This document shows positions 44,086 to 53,334 of a DNA stretch of 61,632 nucleotides, one piece after another. Position numbers and translations under genes: made by a program. The stretch is from Herpetosiphonaceae bacterium (GTDB taxonomy: Bacteria; Chloroflexota; Chloroflexia; Chloroflexales; Kallotenuaceae). Positions within the stretch are counted from its first letter, which is position 1. Each line of letters opens with the position of its first letter. Where the stretch lies: NCBI GenBank assembly GCA_036374795.1, contig DASUTC010000024.1, positions 1 through 61,632 on the forward strand, given 5' to 3'. Below the pieces are notes generated by a model. The model was not told where the DNA came from and ran no database searches. It worked only from the letters and a program-made list of their open reading frames with translations.

Positions 44086-44904
44086 ATGGCACGGTTCGTC
44101 TCCCTCTACCGAGAGCATTTTGAGGAAGTGGTTGCGGAAACCACAGAGCGCGTAATCAAAGAGGCCGGGGGCATGTATGCGTCCCTAACGCCTGCGGAAC
44201 TCCGGCCACGTGTGGTGACAGGGCTTGATGCGCTAGCGCAGGATCTGGCGGAGCCGGTGCCGCACTATTTTGGTGAGTTCTGGACCACGATGAGCTATCA
44301 CCGGGCGCGCGAAGGCTATACCATCGCTGAGCTGCAGCGGACGATCACGATCGTCGAGGAGGTGGCGCGGCAGTTGTTTCATCGTGAGATCGACGATCTC
44401 GCAGAGCGACTGGCGGCGATCGAGCAGCTCTACACGGCGACCGGAGCAACCCGTGCCATTATGTTCGAGTCGTTTGTCCGTGCCAACGAAGAGGTCATCC
44501 GCGCGCAGGCGGCGATCGTGCAGGAGCTCTCGTCGCCGATCATCCCGATCTACGAGGGCATCCTGGTGCTGCCGCTGGTAGGGGCGATCGATTCGCGGCG
44601 GGCCGGACAGATTATGGAGCATCTGCTGGAGAGTATCACGACGTATCAGGCGAGTGTGGTGATGCTGGATGTCACGGGCGTGCCCGTGATCGATACCAGC
44701 GTGGCGAGCTACCTGCTGCAAACGGCGCAGGCGGTGCGTCTGCTCGGCTCGCAGGTGATCCTCGTCGGTATTCGCCCGGAGATTGCACAGACGATGGTCC
44801 AGCTCGGCATCGATCTTAGCGACATGGTGGCGCGCGCCAATCTGCAATCCGGGCTTGAGTATGCGCTGGCGGGGCGCGGCATGGCGATTCAGGCGACAGC
44901 CTAG
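44086..44904 (+). CDS. RsbR-like STAS-domain protein (second paralogue)
   Basis: 272 residues: helical N-terminal domain (about 1-140, RsbRD-type) and STAS domain (about 155-268) with ELSSPIIPIYEGILVLPLVG and LDVTGVPVIDTSVASYLL. Here the Thr after VID is kept, unlike the paralogue at 2569. AAGGAAG precedes ATG 44086. No RsbS/RsbT nearby; a hybrid kinase and a response regulator lie just downstream on the other strand. Confidence 0.87.
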   Translation: MARFVSLYREHFEEVVAETTERVIKEAGGMYASLTPAELRPRVVTGLDALAQDLAEPVPHYFGEFWTTMSYHRAREGYTIAELQRTITIVEEVARQLFHREIDDLAERLAAIEQLYTATGATRAIMFESFVRANEEVIRAQAAIVQELSSPIIPIYEGILVLPLVGAIDSRRAGQIMEHLLESITTYQASVVMLDVTGVPVIDTSVASYLLQTAQAVRLLGSQVILVGIRPEIAQTMVQLGIDLSDMVARANLQSGLEYALAGRGMAIQATA

Positions 44905-44916
44905 GCGCGGGCGGGC

Positions 44917-44949
44917 GCTCCAGGCTGTCGCAGCTTTTGAGCCTGGAGC
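44917..44949 (+). terminator. Hairpin after the STAS gene
   Basis: GCTCCAGGCT and AGCCTGGAGC form a perfect 10-base stem with a 13-base loop, 12 bases after the stop. No T run follows, so it may stabilise the mRNA rather than terminate alone. Confidence 0.5.
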
Positions 44950-44976
44950 ACGGTGATCGAGCGGGCTAAGCAGAAT

Positions 44977-45015
44977 CAAGTTTCAAGTTTCAAGTTTCGA
45001 GTTTCGAGTTTGTTC
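44977..45015. repeat. GTTTCAA heptamer repeat (copy 10)
   Basis: About five tandem units, GTTTCAA changing to GTTTCGA. It lies between converging genes, just before the end of the response regulator gene. Confidence 0.85.
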
Positions 45016-45027
45016 GTGACTCGCAGG

Positions 45028-45432
45028 CTAGCGTGCCATCCAGACCTGCTCTCCCGCGAGGAGCGCTTTAATCTGCTGCGGAAAGCGATCGAAGAACAGC
45101 GGCTTGCCGATAAATCCATCGAAGCCTGCGGTGCGCGCCCGCGCTTCATCTTGCGGCAGGACATTCGCCGTCACGGCCACAACGCGCGTATCTTTGAGCC
45201 TGGGATTGGCCCGGATATGTCCTAAAATGGCGTAGCCATCCTCGTGCGGCAGTTGAATGTCCAGCAGGATCAGATCGACCCGTGGCAGAGTCTCGGCCAG
45301 CTTGAGGCCCTGCCAGCCCGACTCCTGAGCGTTGATGTGCTGCACCCCCGCCAGGCGCAATAGATCGCTGACAACCAGCAGATTATCGAGATCGTCTTCG
45401 ATCACCAGGACATAAGCTTCCTCAGGACGCAT
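45028..45432 (-). CDS. Single-domain response regulator
   Basis: 134 residues, a lone receiver domain: acidic pair IEDD, phospho-acceptor Asp in LILLDIQLPHEDGYA, VTAN and the lysine in FIGKP. No output domain. AAAGGAGG lies at good spacing before ATG 45432. It lies 55 bases after the hybrid kinase, its likely partner. Confidence 0.93.
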   Translation of the reverse strand: MRPEEAYVLVIEDDLDNLLVVSDLLRLAGVQHINAQESGWQGLKLAETLPRVDLILLDIQLPHEDGYAILGHIRANPRLKDTRVVAVTANVLPQDEARARTAGFDGFIGKPLFFDRFPQQIKALLAGEQVWMAR

Positions 45433-45487
45433 GTTGTATCCTCCTTTAGCAACGCAATATCTATGCAGGTCCAGCCCCGACGGCTCA

Positions 45488-48454
45488 CTATCGCGGCTTG
45501 GCCGGTTGTTCCGTAACAGCGCCGAGTAGCTCTGAGACTTTCGCCAGCAGCTCTCCGGCGGAGGTAAACCCTTTGGTGAGCAGACTACTCACCCGCTGGT
45601 TAAGCAGCTCGCGCTCCTGGTTGGTCAGATCTTTAGCCGTCAGCACGATCACCGGGATATGGCGTGTCTCCGGGTTGGATTCCAGGCATTCCAGCACGGC
45701 AAAGCCATCGACCTCCGGCATCATCAGGTCAAGAACAATCAGATCCGGATGTACCGTCGCGATCTGCTCGAGCCCGGCTTGTCCGCCGCTCGCGGTCAGA
45801 ATGGTATAGCCCTCAAGCGGCTTGAGCTGTTCGCTCACGATGTCAAGCACGTCCGGGTCGTCGTCGATCACCAGCACCGTCGAGCCGATTCCAACCAGCT
45901 CCGCGAGCGTGCTGCGCAATAGCTCCTCGTCGATCGGCTTGGTCAGATACGCGCTGGCTCCGAGGTAAAAGCCGAGCTTTTGCTCTTCCATGATCGAGTA
46001 CAGCACCACGGGCACGCCTTTCAGCGCCGGATCGGCCTTGAGCGCGGCCAGCACTTCCCAGCCGTCTTTGTGCGGCATCAGCACGTCCAGAATGATCGCG
46101 GCGGGCCTGAGCCTGCGCGCCTCTTCGAGCGCCTGCCGACTGTCGGTAACGCCGCAGACCCGGTGGCCGTCGCGGCCCAGGTACGTCGTGACGATCTCGA
46201 TCGCGGCGGGATCGTCGTCGATCACCAGGACGCACGAGCCGCTGCGGTTAGAGGTTTCGGCGGGCACGTGCGGTGCTGTCACGACGCGCGGCACAAAGCG
46301 CAGCGGCAGCATGAACGTGAAGGTCGAGCCCTTGCCGGGTGTGCTCTCGGCCCAGATGCGACCGCCGTGCAGCTCGATCAGCCGACGGCAGATCGCCAGC
46401 CCTAAGCCGGTGCCTTCGTAGAGCCGATTGTTCGCGCCGTCGACCTGACGAAACTCCTCGAAAATGAGCTCAAGATGCTCCGACGCTATGCCGATGCCCG
46501 TATCGCTCACGCTGACGATGACGTGTCCATCCTGCTCGTCGGCGCGCACCCTGATCGATCCGGCGTCGGTGAATTTAGCGGCGTTGGAGAGCAGATTCAG
46601 CAGCACCTGACGTATGCGGGTGCGGTCGACCTCGATCGGCGGCAGCGAGGGCGCGACCTCGTGGCGCAGCTCGATCGGCTTGCCTTTCGTCAGGCCAGCC
46701 GCGCTTGCCATCACGCTCTGCACCAGATCGCCGATGCTGATCGGCTCCTTGAAAAGCTCCATCTTTCCCGCTTCGATCTTCGACAGGTCGAGAATATCGT
46801 TGATCAGACCCAGCAGATGCTCTCCGCTGTGACGCACGCGGTTAAGATAGTCGGCCTGGCCTTCGCTGACGGGGCCGCGCATGCCGGCCATCAAGATCCG
46901 GGTAAAGTTGATGATCGAGTTGAGCGGCGTACGCAGCTCGTGCGACATGTTTGCCAGGAATTGCGTTTTAAGCTCGTTGGCCTGCTCGGCAGCGGCGCGG
47001 GCCTCCTGCGCCTCTAGCATCGCCCTGGCAAGATCGGCGGTGCGCTGGTCCACGGTGCGCTCAAGCGTCTGGCTCCATGTCTCCAACCGCTGCCGACTCG
47101 TCGCCAGCTCGGCGGTCATGGCGTTGAACGATTGGGCTAACAATCCCAGCTCATCGCTTGACGTAACCGGAATGACGATATTGAGGTCGCCGGCGGCGAC
47201 GGCGTGGGTTCCCGCGACGAGCGCTTCTATCGGGCGGGTCAGGCGGCGGCTCAAGAAGATCGTGCCGCCAAGCGCGAGCGAAAAGAAGAGCACCATGATC
47301 AGCAGCGTCGACTGTACGGTTTCATCGGTTCCGCTGCGGATCGCCGCCTCGACCTTGTACGATTCGGCCACGACCTCGCTGACCGGCGCGACAATGCCCA
47401 GGCTCCAGCCGACGTCGGGCAGCGGCGTGTAGGAGAGGAAGCTCATCTCGCCGCCGATCGTCAGCTTGGTAATCCCGCTCTGTCCGCTCTGCATCGAGGC
47501 CAGCACCTCACGGAACTCGACATTCTTCGTGCGGTTGAGATTCAAGCCGAGTGTCTCGCTGATGGTGATCGTCTCGTCGATCGGCCAGCCCAAAATATCG
47601 TTGATCGCCTTGGGCGGCGCGGCGATCAGTTGTCCTTGCTGATCGACCAGAAAAGCGTAGCCGGTGCCGTTCTCGGCGGGTTTCAGCGTGTTAAGATGCT
47701 CGATCAGGCGCGTCAGGACAATATCGACGCCGATAATGCCCCGGAACTCGTCGCCATCATAAATCGGCGTCACCGACGAGACAATCATGCCCTGTCCGGC
47801 AGGATCGATGTAGGGCGCCGTCCAGATCGACTTGCGCTCTGGGTTGTTCTTCGGCGTTGCCGGGCCATAAAACGGCTGATCGTAGACCGAGATGCCCTGC
47901 GCTACGGTTTCGTCTAAGCCTATGACTGGATAGTAGCGGGTCATGCCCGTGTCGTTGATGTGGTAGATCGAGACGAAGTCGGAGTATTCTTTGAGCATCG
48001 TCGGCACGAGCGCATCGAGCGCGGCTGAGTCACGCAGGCCGCGCTCAAGCTCCGCATCGATGGTCTTGATCGTGTTCGGCATCCAGAGATCGCTGATGCG
48101 CCCAGGCCGCTTATCATAAAAGCCGCCGACCGTTCCCGGCGTGAGATTCTTCTGCGAGTCCCAGGGCACAGGGCCAATCCGCAACATCGCCACGAAATAT
48201 TCGGCAACGCTTTTGCCGACGGGCACGGCGTGGTTAAAGAGCGATGCCGAAAGCAGCGCCTCGCGAGCGGTCAGCGCGAGCAGCGCGGTGCTTCCCTGTG
48301 CCTCCAGGCCCTCGATGCTGCGCCGCGTCGCGTCGTTCTGCGTCTGTCGAAAGCCGCGTGTCACCAGCAGCGCGGTTGCGGACGCCAGCACCAGCAAAAA
48401 GATCAGGGTTGTGAGAATGAGCTTCGGGCCGAGCCGATTGGCTGCTCTAAACAT
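45488..48454 (-). CDS. Hybrid sensor histidine kinase with two receiver domains
   Basis: 988 residues: membrane helix (about 10-32), large extracytoplasmic dCache-like sensor (to about 375), second helix, HAMP (about 400-455), coiled coil, HisKA with phospho-His 505 (FLANMSHELRTPLNS), HATPase (NLLSNAAKF, DTGIGI, GTGLGLAICRRL), and two tandem receivers (VIDDDPAAIEI...LDVLMPHKDG and VIDDDPDVLDI...LDLMMPEVDG). The sensor suggests binding of a small ligand. GGAGCG lies before ATG 48454. With the next receiver it forms a phosphorelay without an HPt domain in view. Confidence 0.95.
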   Translation of the reverse strand: MFRAANRLGPKLILTTLIFLLVLASATALLVTRGFRQTQNDATRRSIEGLEAQGSTALLALTAREALLSASLFNHAVPVGKSVAEYFVAMLRIGPVPWDSQKNLTPGTVGGFYDKRPGRISDLWMPNTIKTIDAELERGLRDSAALDALVPTMLKEYSDFVSIYHINDTGMTRYYPVIGLDETVAQGISVYDQPFYGPATPKNNPERKSIWTAPYIDPAGQGMIVSSVTPIYDGDEFRGIIGVDIVLTRLIEHLNTLKPAENGTGYAFLVDQQGQLIAAPPKAINDILGWPIDETITISETLGLNLNRTKNVEFREVLASMQSGQSGITKLTIGGEMSFLSYTPLPDVGWSLGIVAPVSEVVAESYKVEAAIRSGTDETVQSTLLIMVLFFSLALGGTIFLSRRLTRPIEALVAGTHAVAAGDLNIVIPVTSSDELGLLAQSFNAMTAELATSRQRLETWSQTLERTVDQRTADLARAMLEAQEARAAAEQANELKTQFLANMSHELRTPLNSIINFTRILMAGMRGPVSEGQADYLNRVRHSGEHLLGLINDILDLSKIEAGKMELFKEPISIGDLVQSVMASAAGLTKGKPIELRHEVAPSLPPIEVDRTRIRQVLLNLLSNAAKFTDAGSIRVRADEQDGHVIVSVSDTGIGIASEHLELIFEEFRQVDGANNRLYEGTGLGLAICRRLIELHGGRIWAESTPGKGSTFTFMLPLRFVPRVVTAPHVPAETSNRSGSCVLVIDDDPAAIEIVTTYLGRDGHRVCGVTDSRQALEEARRLRPAAIILDVLMPHKDGWEVLAALKADPALKGVPVVLYSIMEEQKLGFYLGASAYLTKPIDEELLRSTLAELVGIGSTVLVIDDDPDVLDIVSEQLKPLEGYTILTASGGQAGLEQIATVHPDLIVLDLMMPEVDGFAVLECLESNPETRHIPVIVLTAKDLTNQERELLNQRVSSLLTKGFTSAGELLAKVSELLGAVTEQPAKPR

Positions 48455-48562
48455 GGCGTAAACGCTCCAGGCAGATCCGGGTTAAGAGATCGTCAATCTC
48501 GCGAGTATCCTGCCGACCGGTCGCAGCGCCGATCGGGACGCTTCTGGACGAGCAACAGCAGA

Positions 48563-48582
48563 AGCGGGCCATTAGGCCCGCT
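48563..48582 (-). terminator. Hairpin after the 51-codon frame
   Basis: AGCGGGCC and GGCCCGCT pair perfectly around a four-base loop, followed on the minus strand by TCTGCTGTTGC. It lies one base after the stop of the small frame at 48584 and upstream of the hybrid kinase. Confidence 0.6.
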
Positions 48583-48583
48583 C

Positions 48584-48739
48584 TCAGGTCGAAGCGCAAC
48601 AGGCAGCGAGTGTTGCGGGCGTTGTTAGAGAGACGAATGTTGATCCGGTTGACGGTCGTTGCGTGCCGTCGTCTAGCTCATCGATGATCTTTGGATTCAG
48701 CTCGTACTCGCCAACGCGAACGCCGCTCGCATCCACCAC
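48584..48739 (-). CDS. Possible 51-residue peptide with Thr/Ser/Cys-rich tail
   Basis: A minus-strand frame from GTG 48739 (or GTG 48736) to TGA 48584-48586. The first half is acidic (GVRVGEYELNPKIIDELDDG), the tail is rich in Thr/Ser with two adjacent Cys near the end (STGSTFVSLTT, AACCAST). This leader-plus-core look recalls ribosomally made modified peptides, but there is no lanthipeptide or other modification enzyme in the window, no good ribosome site, and an in-frame stop two codons before the GTG. A decayed fragment of a larger gene is equally possible. Confidence 0.35.
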   Translation of the reverse strand: MVDASGVRVGEYELNPKIIDELDDGTQRPSTGSTFVSLTTPATLAACCAST

Positions 48740-48913
48740 CTGCTATAGCAATGAGACGCCGATGCAGGATGAATCGTGTGGAGTAGCGCCTCAAACCACC
48801 GCAACGCCCTATGCGCTCACCGTAGTACTACGTACTGTACAAGGTTGCTCGGCGCTTACCTATAGCCTGATTGGACTAGCCCACCGCAGTATTTTTGTTA
48901 TCGGCTGGTAGCC
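48740..48913. other. Spacer before the GNAT gene
   Basis: AT-richer than the surroundings; short open frames on both strands look non-coding. It could carry the promoter for the small frame and kinase, but I find no clear -35/-10 pair. Confidence 0.3.
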
Positions 48914-49855
48914 CTATCCTACGGCAGGTGGTTCGACAGCAATTGCGCGTTGCAGCCGAACCGTTGCGGAGATGGCCTTAAATCCTGCGCTGCTCGCAAC
49001 CCGTTGCATGGCCGAATTATTGCTTGCAGTGCTTAACTTTGCTGTCGCAAGGCCCCGCGCGCGCAGCTTCTGTAAGATAGTGAGCATGAGCGCCTGGGCT
49101 AAGCCCTTTCCGCGATAGGCCGGGAGCGTCGCAAAGAGGTCTGCGTAGCTATCATTGCGCCCCGTCAGCGCGTTTTCTTCACTGCTCACGCTGCCCATAC
49201 CATACGCGGCAGGGGTTCCGTCAGGCGCGATAGCGACGAGATCAAGCGCGGGATCGTAGTGTGCGGCCTGCATCATCGTCAGCCGCCGCGCGGCGCTCAT
49301 GTGCGGCGTGCCGAAAGCCGCGCGGTGCAGCGCAGCCAGCGCCGCAGCCTCGTGCAGACCCGCTACGGCACGGATCTGAAACCCAGGCGGCAGGCGCGGC
49401 GCAGGCAGCGGATCGATGAGCGGGCGCTCCATGTGGATGATCGAGTCGGCCAGGCGGGTGAATGCATGGCGTGCCAGGAAGCGCAGCCGGGCGGCATCGG
49501 CCTCGTGAGCGGCGGCGTAGATCCGAAGGGAGTCGCTACTCGCTCCGCTGGCGCGGCGGATGCAGCCATCACCCCAGGCGATCACCGCAGCTTCAAGATC
49601 GGGCGCGATACGCTGCCAGTCAAGCTCGAAGCGGAGAGTCTGAAAGGCATCGACGAAGGCAACGCCCACGATCTGATCGTCGGCGGCAAACCACAGGCGT
49701 GTAGTAGCCGACACAGGCGTGAGCACATCGGGCAAATCGACAATGCCCGGATAGTCCGTCACCCGCTCGCGCGGTCGGACCCTGCGTACAAACTCGACGA
49801 TCCGCGCTGCATCCGTTGGATCGCCGTAGAGACGGCTGTGAAACGCAGACATCAT
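48914..49855 (-). CDS. GNAT-family acetyltransferase (two-domain)
   Basis: 313 residues; an N-terminal GNAT-like half and a C-terminal half with the acetyl-CoA loop LFATLPAYRGKGLAQALMLTILQKLRARG and STASNNSAMQRVASSAGFKAI. Similar in layout to the mycothiol-synthase-like two-domain group. Two adjacent ATG codons (49855, 49852); GAAGGTG lies upstream. Substrate unknown. Confidence 0.82.
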   Translation of the reverse strand: MMSAFHSRLYGDPTDAARIVEFVRRVRPRERVTDYPGIVDLPDVLTPVSATTRLWFAADDQIVGVAFVDAFQTLRFELDWQRIAPDLEAAVIAWGDGCIRRASGASSDSLRIYAAAHEADAARLRFLARHAFTRLADSIIHMERPLIDPLPAPRLPPGFQIRAVAGLHEAAALAALHRAAFGTPHMSAARRLTMMQAAHYDPALDLVAIAPDGTPAAYGMGSVSSEENALTGRNDSYADLFATLPAYRGKGLAQALMLTILQKLRARGLATAKLSTASNNSAMQRVASSAGFKAISATVRLQRAIAVEPPAVG

Positions 49856-49919
49856 GCAACACCTTCGATAGCGACTCTTACGCGAGGTTGGGCAGCTTAC
49901 CATACGCGGCGCTTGTCGG

Positions 49920-49948
49920 TTGCGGCGCGGGCAGCCGTATGCTACAAT
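49920..49948 (+). promoter_or_regulatory. rplY promoter
   Basis: -35 TTGCGG (49920-49925), 17-base spacer, -10 TACAAT (49943-49948), about 50 bases before rplY. Confidence 0.6.
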
Positions 49949-50000
49949 CCGCCGGTTGTCTATTCATCCTACAGCAGTAGCCTTAAGGAGGGCCAGACTG

Positions 50001-50651
50001 ATGGACAAGCTTACACTCACGCTCGAGCCTCGCTCGATCACCGGCAAGAAGGTCAAGTCATTGCGCAAGGCGGGCCTGGTGCCGGCGTCGATCTGCGGCA
50101 GAGGCGTGCCGACCGAAACCTTCCAGCTCGACGCCAAGACCTTTGGCCTGGTTTATCGTACGGCTGGGCGCACGACGCTGATCGATCTTCAGTTGCCGAG
50201 CGGCACGCGCAGCGCGTTTGTGCGCCAGGTGCAGCGGCATCCAGTGTCGCGCGAGTTCCTGCACGTCGATTTCCGCGTGGTCGATCTGCGCGTCGAGATG
50301 GCGGCGGACGTACCCGTCGTGGCCGTCGGGGAGAACCCGCTGGTCGAGCGCGGCGACGGTGTGCTGACGACGCCGATGGCGACGCTGCACGTCAAGGCGC
50401 TTCCTGCCGATATTCCGCACATCATCGAGGTCGATATTAGCCGCCTCGTCGACTTCAACACGGTGCTGTATGTGCGCGACCTCGACCTGGGCGATAAGGT
50501 GCAGGTCTTGACCTCTCCCGACGAGATGCTGGCGACGATCACGCCGTCGCGCATGGAGGCCGAGGAAGAGGCGATCACCGAGCAGGAGGAGCAGGGCGAG
50601 CCGGAGCTGGCGGGCGAAGAGGCCGCCGAGACACCCGAAGAGTCCGAGTAA
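50001..50651 (+). CDS. rplY: Ribosomal protein bL25 (CTC/TL5 form)
   Basis: 217 residues: 5S rRNA-binding domain (LTLEPRSITGKKVKSLRKAGLVPASICGRG, HPVSREFLHVDF) and the C-terminal CTC beta domain (PVVAVGENPLVERGDGVL...TLHVKALPADIPHIIEVDIS), ending in an acidic Glu-rich tail. AAGGAGG lies nine bases before ATG 50001. Closed by a strong terminator. Confidence 0.95.
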   Translation: MDKLTLTLEPRSITGKKVKSLRKAGLVPASICGRGVPTETFQLDAKTFGLVYRTAGRTTLIDLQLPSGTRSAFVRQVQRHPVSREFLHVDFRVVDLRVEMAADVPVVAVGENPLVERGDGVLTTPMATLHVKALPADIPHIIEVDISRLVDFNTVLYVRDLDLGDKVQVLTSPDEMLATITPSRMEAEEEAITEQEEQGEPELAGEEAAETPEESE

Positions 50652-50678
50652 TCTATTACCGCTCAGGCAACGACACAG

Positions 50679-50726
50679 CCTCCTGCGGCGATCGAGCGCT
50701 CACGCTGATCGCCGCAGGAGGTTTTT
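50679..50726 (+). terminator. rplY terminator
   Basis: A perfect 15-base stem, CCTCCTGCGGCGATC (50679-50693) with GATCGCCGCAGGAGG (50707-50721), followed by TTTTT. Confidence 0.95.
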
Positions 50727-50870
50727 CGAGTTTCAAGTTCAGAGTTTCAAGTTCAGAGTTTCGAGTTTCCGGTTTTTGGTTCTTCGTCCAGGCCCTCACC
50801 CCAATCGCCGCCCAAAGGGCACCCCGCCACCCCCTCTCCGATTGCCATAGGCGAGGGGAAAGAATTCGTG
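50727..50870. repeat. Composite intergenic repeat (copy 11)
   Basis: GTTTCAA/GTTCAGA heptamers (50728-50768), GGTTTTTGGTTCTTC, then AGGCCCTCACCCCAATCGC and a CCCCTCTCC...GGCGAGGGG inverted pair. It directly follows the rplY terminator. Confidence 0.85.
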
Positions 50871-50893
50871 GGGGACGCCCCACACCCCCGGCC
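50869..50893. repeat. G-rich hairpin repeat (module E, copy 3, inverted)
   Basis: The reverse complement reads GGCCGGGGGTGTGGGGCGTCCC, like 33834-33860. It adjoins the 3' end of recF. Confidence 0.45.
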
Positions 50894-50903
50894 TATCGGC
50901 GCA

Positions 50904-52094
50904 TTACAGCACGCGGCCATGCTCGACGCGCACCCGGCTGATCTGCGTCAGAAACGATGGATCGAAGTCGGCCAGATCGGCGGCGGTCATCAGCGTTTGC
51001 TGGCCGGGCCGATCGATGAACTGGAGCAAATGTGCCCGCCGCGCGGCGTCAAGCTCGGAGAGAATATCGTCCAGCAGCAGCACGGGCGCGTCGCCGGTGC
51101 GAGTGCGCATCAGCTCGGCCTCGGCCAGCTTCAGCGCCAGCGTCAGGCTGCGCTGCTGGCCCCGCGAGCCATAGACGCCAATGTCGACCTCGTCCAGGCT
51201 GCATACCACGTCGTCGCGGTGCGGGCCGATCAATGTCTGCCCGCGATCAAGCTCTTCGCGCAGGCCGCGATCGAGACTCGCCAGGAACGACTGTTGCAGC
51301 CCGGCGCGGTCGTCGGGGCCGTCGATCGAGCCAACGTAGCTAATCCTGAGCTGCTGCGGCACTCCGGCGATCTCCTGATGGATCGGCGCGCCCAGCCCGG
51401 CGATCTGCTGCATCGCCAGTTGGCGCTCGGCGATGATGTACGCGCCGTTCGCGGCAAGCTGCTTATCCCAGAACTGAAGCTGTCGTCGCGCCTCGTCGAG
51501 GCTGAGCCGTCGCTGACGATGTTCGCGCCAGGAGCGCAGCAGCGCGTTGCGCTGGAGCACGGCTTTGTTATACTCGGCCAGCGCGCGCACATAGCGTCCA
51601 TCGAGCTGTGAGAGCATCACGTCGAGCCAGCGCCGCCGATCGGCGGGCGGGCCTGTGAGGAGCTCGATGTCGAGCGGTGTGAAGAGCACCACGCGCAGTT
51701 GGCCGACCAGATCGAGCGCGCGGCGGGCGGTTTTATTCACGCGGATCGTCTTCTGCGTGGCCGGTGCCAGGTTGCCCGCCGCATCCTGCTTGCGCTGCAC
51801 CACCAGCTCGATCAGCAGGCGCTCTTCTTTGCCGCTGCTGGCTTGGCGCACGACGTTTGTCACCAGCCGCGTGAACGGCGCGATCCCCAGGTCGGCGGCG
51901 GTATCCCAGTTGATCAGCTCGCGATCCGCCGACGTGCGCGGCGAGCGCGTGGTCGCCAGGTAGTACAGCGCTTCGAGCAGCGTGGTCTTTCCAGCGGCGT
52001 TGGGGCCGTAGAAAAGCGTGGTGCCCGGCTGAAGCGGCAGCTCCAGCTCGCGGTAGTTGCGAAAGTTGCGCAGGCTCAGGTGGGAAACGTACAT
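50904..52094 (-). CDS. recF: DNA replication/repair protein RecF
   Basis: 396 residues, SMC-like ATPase for RecFOR gap repair. MYVSHLSLRNFRNYRELELPL, Walker A FYGPNAAGKTTLLEAL, signature SRGQQRSLTLALKLAE, Walker B LLLDDILSELDAARR. ATG 52094 has no strong ribosome site, but the conserved N-terminus begins exactly there. It begins five bases after the fni stop on the same strand. dnaA, dnaN and gyrB, the classical neighbours, are absent. Confidence 0.95.
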   Translation of the reverse strand: MYVSHLSLRNFRNYRELELPLQPGTTLFYGPNAAGKTTLLEALYYLATTRSPRTSADRELINWDTAADLGIAPFTRLVTNVVRQASSGKEERLLIELVVQRKQDAAGNLAPATQKTIRVNKTARRALDLVGQLRVVLFTPLDIELLTGPPADRRRWLDVMLSQLDGRYVRALAEYNKAVLQRNALLRSWREHRQRRLSLDEARRQLQFWDKQLAANGAYIIAERQLAMQQIAGLGAPIHQEIAGVPQQLRISYVGSIDGPDDRAGLQQSFLASLDRGLREELDRGQTLIGPHRDDVVCSLDEVDIGVYGSRGQQRSLTLALKLAEAELMRTRTGDAPVLLLDDILSELDAARRAHLLQFIDRPGQQTLMTAADLADFDPSFLTQISRVRVEHGRVL

Positions 52095-52099
52095 CGGCA

Positions 52100-53134
52100 C
52101 TAACTGTATTCCAGCGGCGTGGCGCGCAGCGCCCGCAGATCGGCTGATCCGGTGCAGAACATCGTAATTCGCAATTCTTCTTGGAAGCTGCGCAGCCCCT
52201 CGACGATCGCCTCGACGCCGCGCGACTCGGATGCCCGAAAGAGATGGGGCGCTGCCGAGCCAGCGAGATCCGCGCCCAGCGCGATGGCTTTGGCTACATC
52301 CAGCCCGCTGCGCACGCCGCCCGATCCGATCAGCGGCGTGTCGGGCAGCGCCGCGCGCACTTCTTTGAGCGCCTCGGTGGTTGGAATGCCCCAGCCCGCA
52401 AAGAGCGCGGCCACGTCGCGGCCACGCTCCTGGGTATGACGGAAGCGCTCGACTTCGCTCCACGAGGTGCCGCCAGCGCCCGCCACGTCGATCGCCGCCA
52501 CGCCGACATCGACCAGCCTGCGGGCAACCTCCGCGCCGATGCCGTTGCCGACCTCTTTGACGATCACCGGCACGTCAAGCTCGCGGCACACGCGCTCGAT
52601 CTTGTGCAGCAGCCCCTTGAAGTTGGTATTGCCCTCCGGCTGGACCGCCTCTTGCAGCGCGTTGAGATGCAGAATCAGCGCGTCGGCCTCGATCATCTCG
52701 ACCGCCCGGCGACACTCCACGATGCCGTAGCCGTAGTTGAGCTGGACCGCGCCCAGGTTTGCCAGGAGCACGGTCGTCGGCGCGACCTTGCGCACCTGAT
52801 AGGTGCGCGCCAGCGTGGGATTATCTACCGCCGCGCGCTGCGATCCGACGCCCAGCGCCACGCCCAGCGCCTCCGCCGCCTCCGCCAGCAGCAGATTGAT
52901 CCGCTCGGCCTCGCGCGCGCCGCCGGTCATGGAGGAGATCAGCAGCGGCGCTTGCAGGCGCTTGCCCAGAAAAACAACGCTCGTGTCGATCTCGCGCAGG
53001 TCCAGCTCCGGTAAGGCGCAGTGCCTAAAGCGGTAGCGCGCCCAGCCCGACGTGATGCCTTTGGCGTTCACATCTTCGCCCAGCACGATGCGGAGATGGT
53101 CAAGCTTCCGCGCTTCTGTGGTATCTTCGCTCAA
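52100..53134 (-). CDS. fni: Isopentenyl-diphosphate delta-isomerase, type 2 (FMN-dependent)
   Basis: 344 residues. [35 protein letters not shown]-like [46 protein letters not shown] and [19 protein letters not shown] match the type 2 enzyme. It interconverts IPP and DMAPP for isoprenoids. TTG 53134 is the likely start, with GGTGGA seven bases upstream. Supplies precursors for pathways such as the diterpene cyclase at 56639. Confidence 0.94.
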   Translation of the reverse strand: MSEDTTEARKLDHLRIVLGEDVNAKGITSGWARYRFRHCALPELDLREIDTSVVFLGKRLQAPLLISSMTGGAREAERINLLLAEAAEALGVALGVGSQRAAVDNPTLARTYQVRKVAPTTVLLANLGAVQLNYGYGIVECRRAVEMIEADALILHLNALQEAVQPEGNTNFKGLLHKIERVCRELDVPVIVKEVGNGIGAEVARRLVDVGVAAIDVAGAGGTSWSEVERFRHTQERGRDVAALFAGWGIPTTEALKEVRAALPDTPLIGSGGVRSGLDVAKAIALGADLAGSAAPHLFRASESRGVEAIVEGLRSFQEELRITMFCTGSADLRALRATPLEYS

Positions 53135-53334
53135 CGGTTATTCCACCCGGTTGCAACATTCTGTCGATCAGAACGCTATTAATCATAACATAGTTGAGGC
53201 CGTGCGCGTTGTGGCCGTCGGCATCGCCGCGCGAACCGCCGAAGGTCCGATGCGCGAACGGCGACTCTCTGCCATACTGAGCGGCATACCCCGATAAGCA
53301 CAGTGTGCCGGGCAGCGGCGCACAGGAGGATCAT

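Noticed and set aside
48663-48911. Plus-strand 82-codon frame before the GNAT gene
   Set aside because: Low-complexity Ser/Thr/Pro sequence, no ribosome site; the opposite strand gives a more protein-like small frame over part of it.
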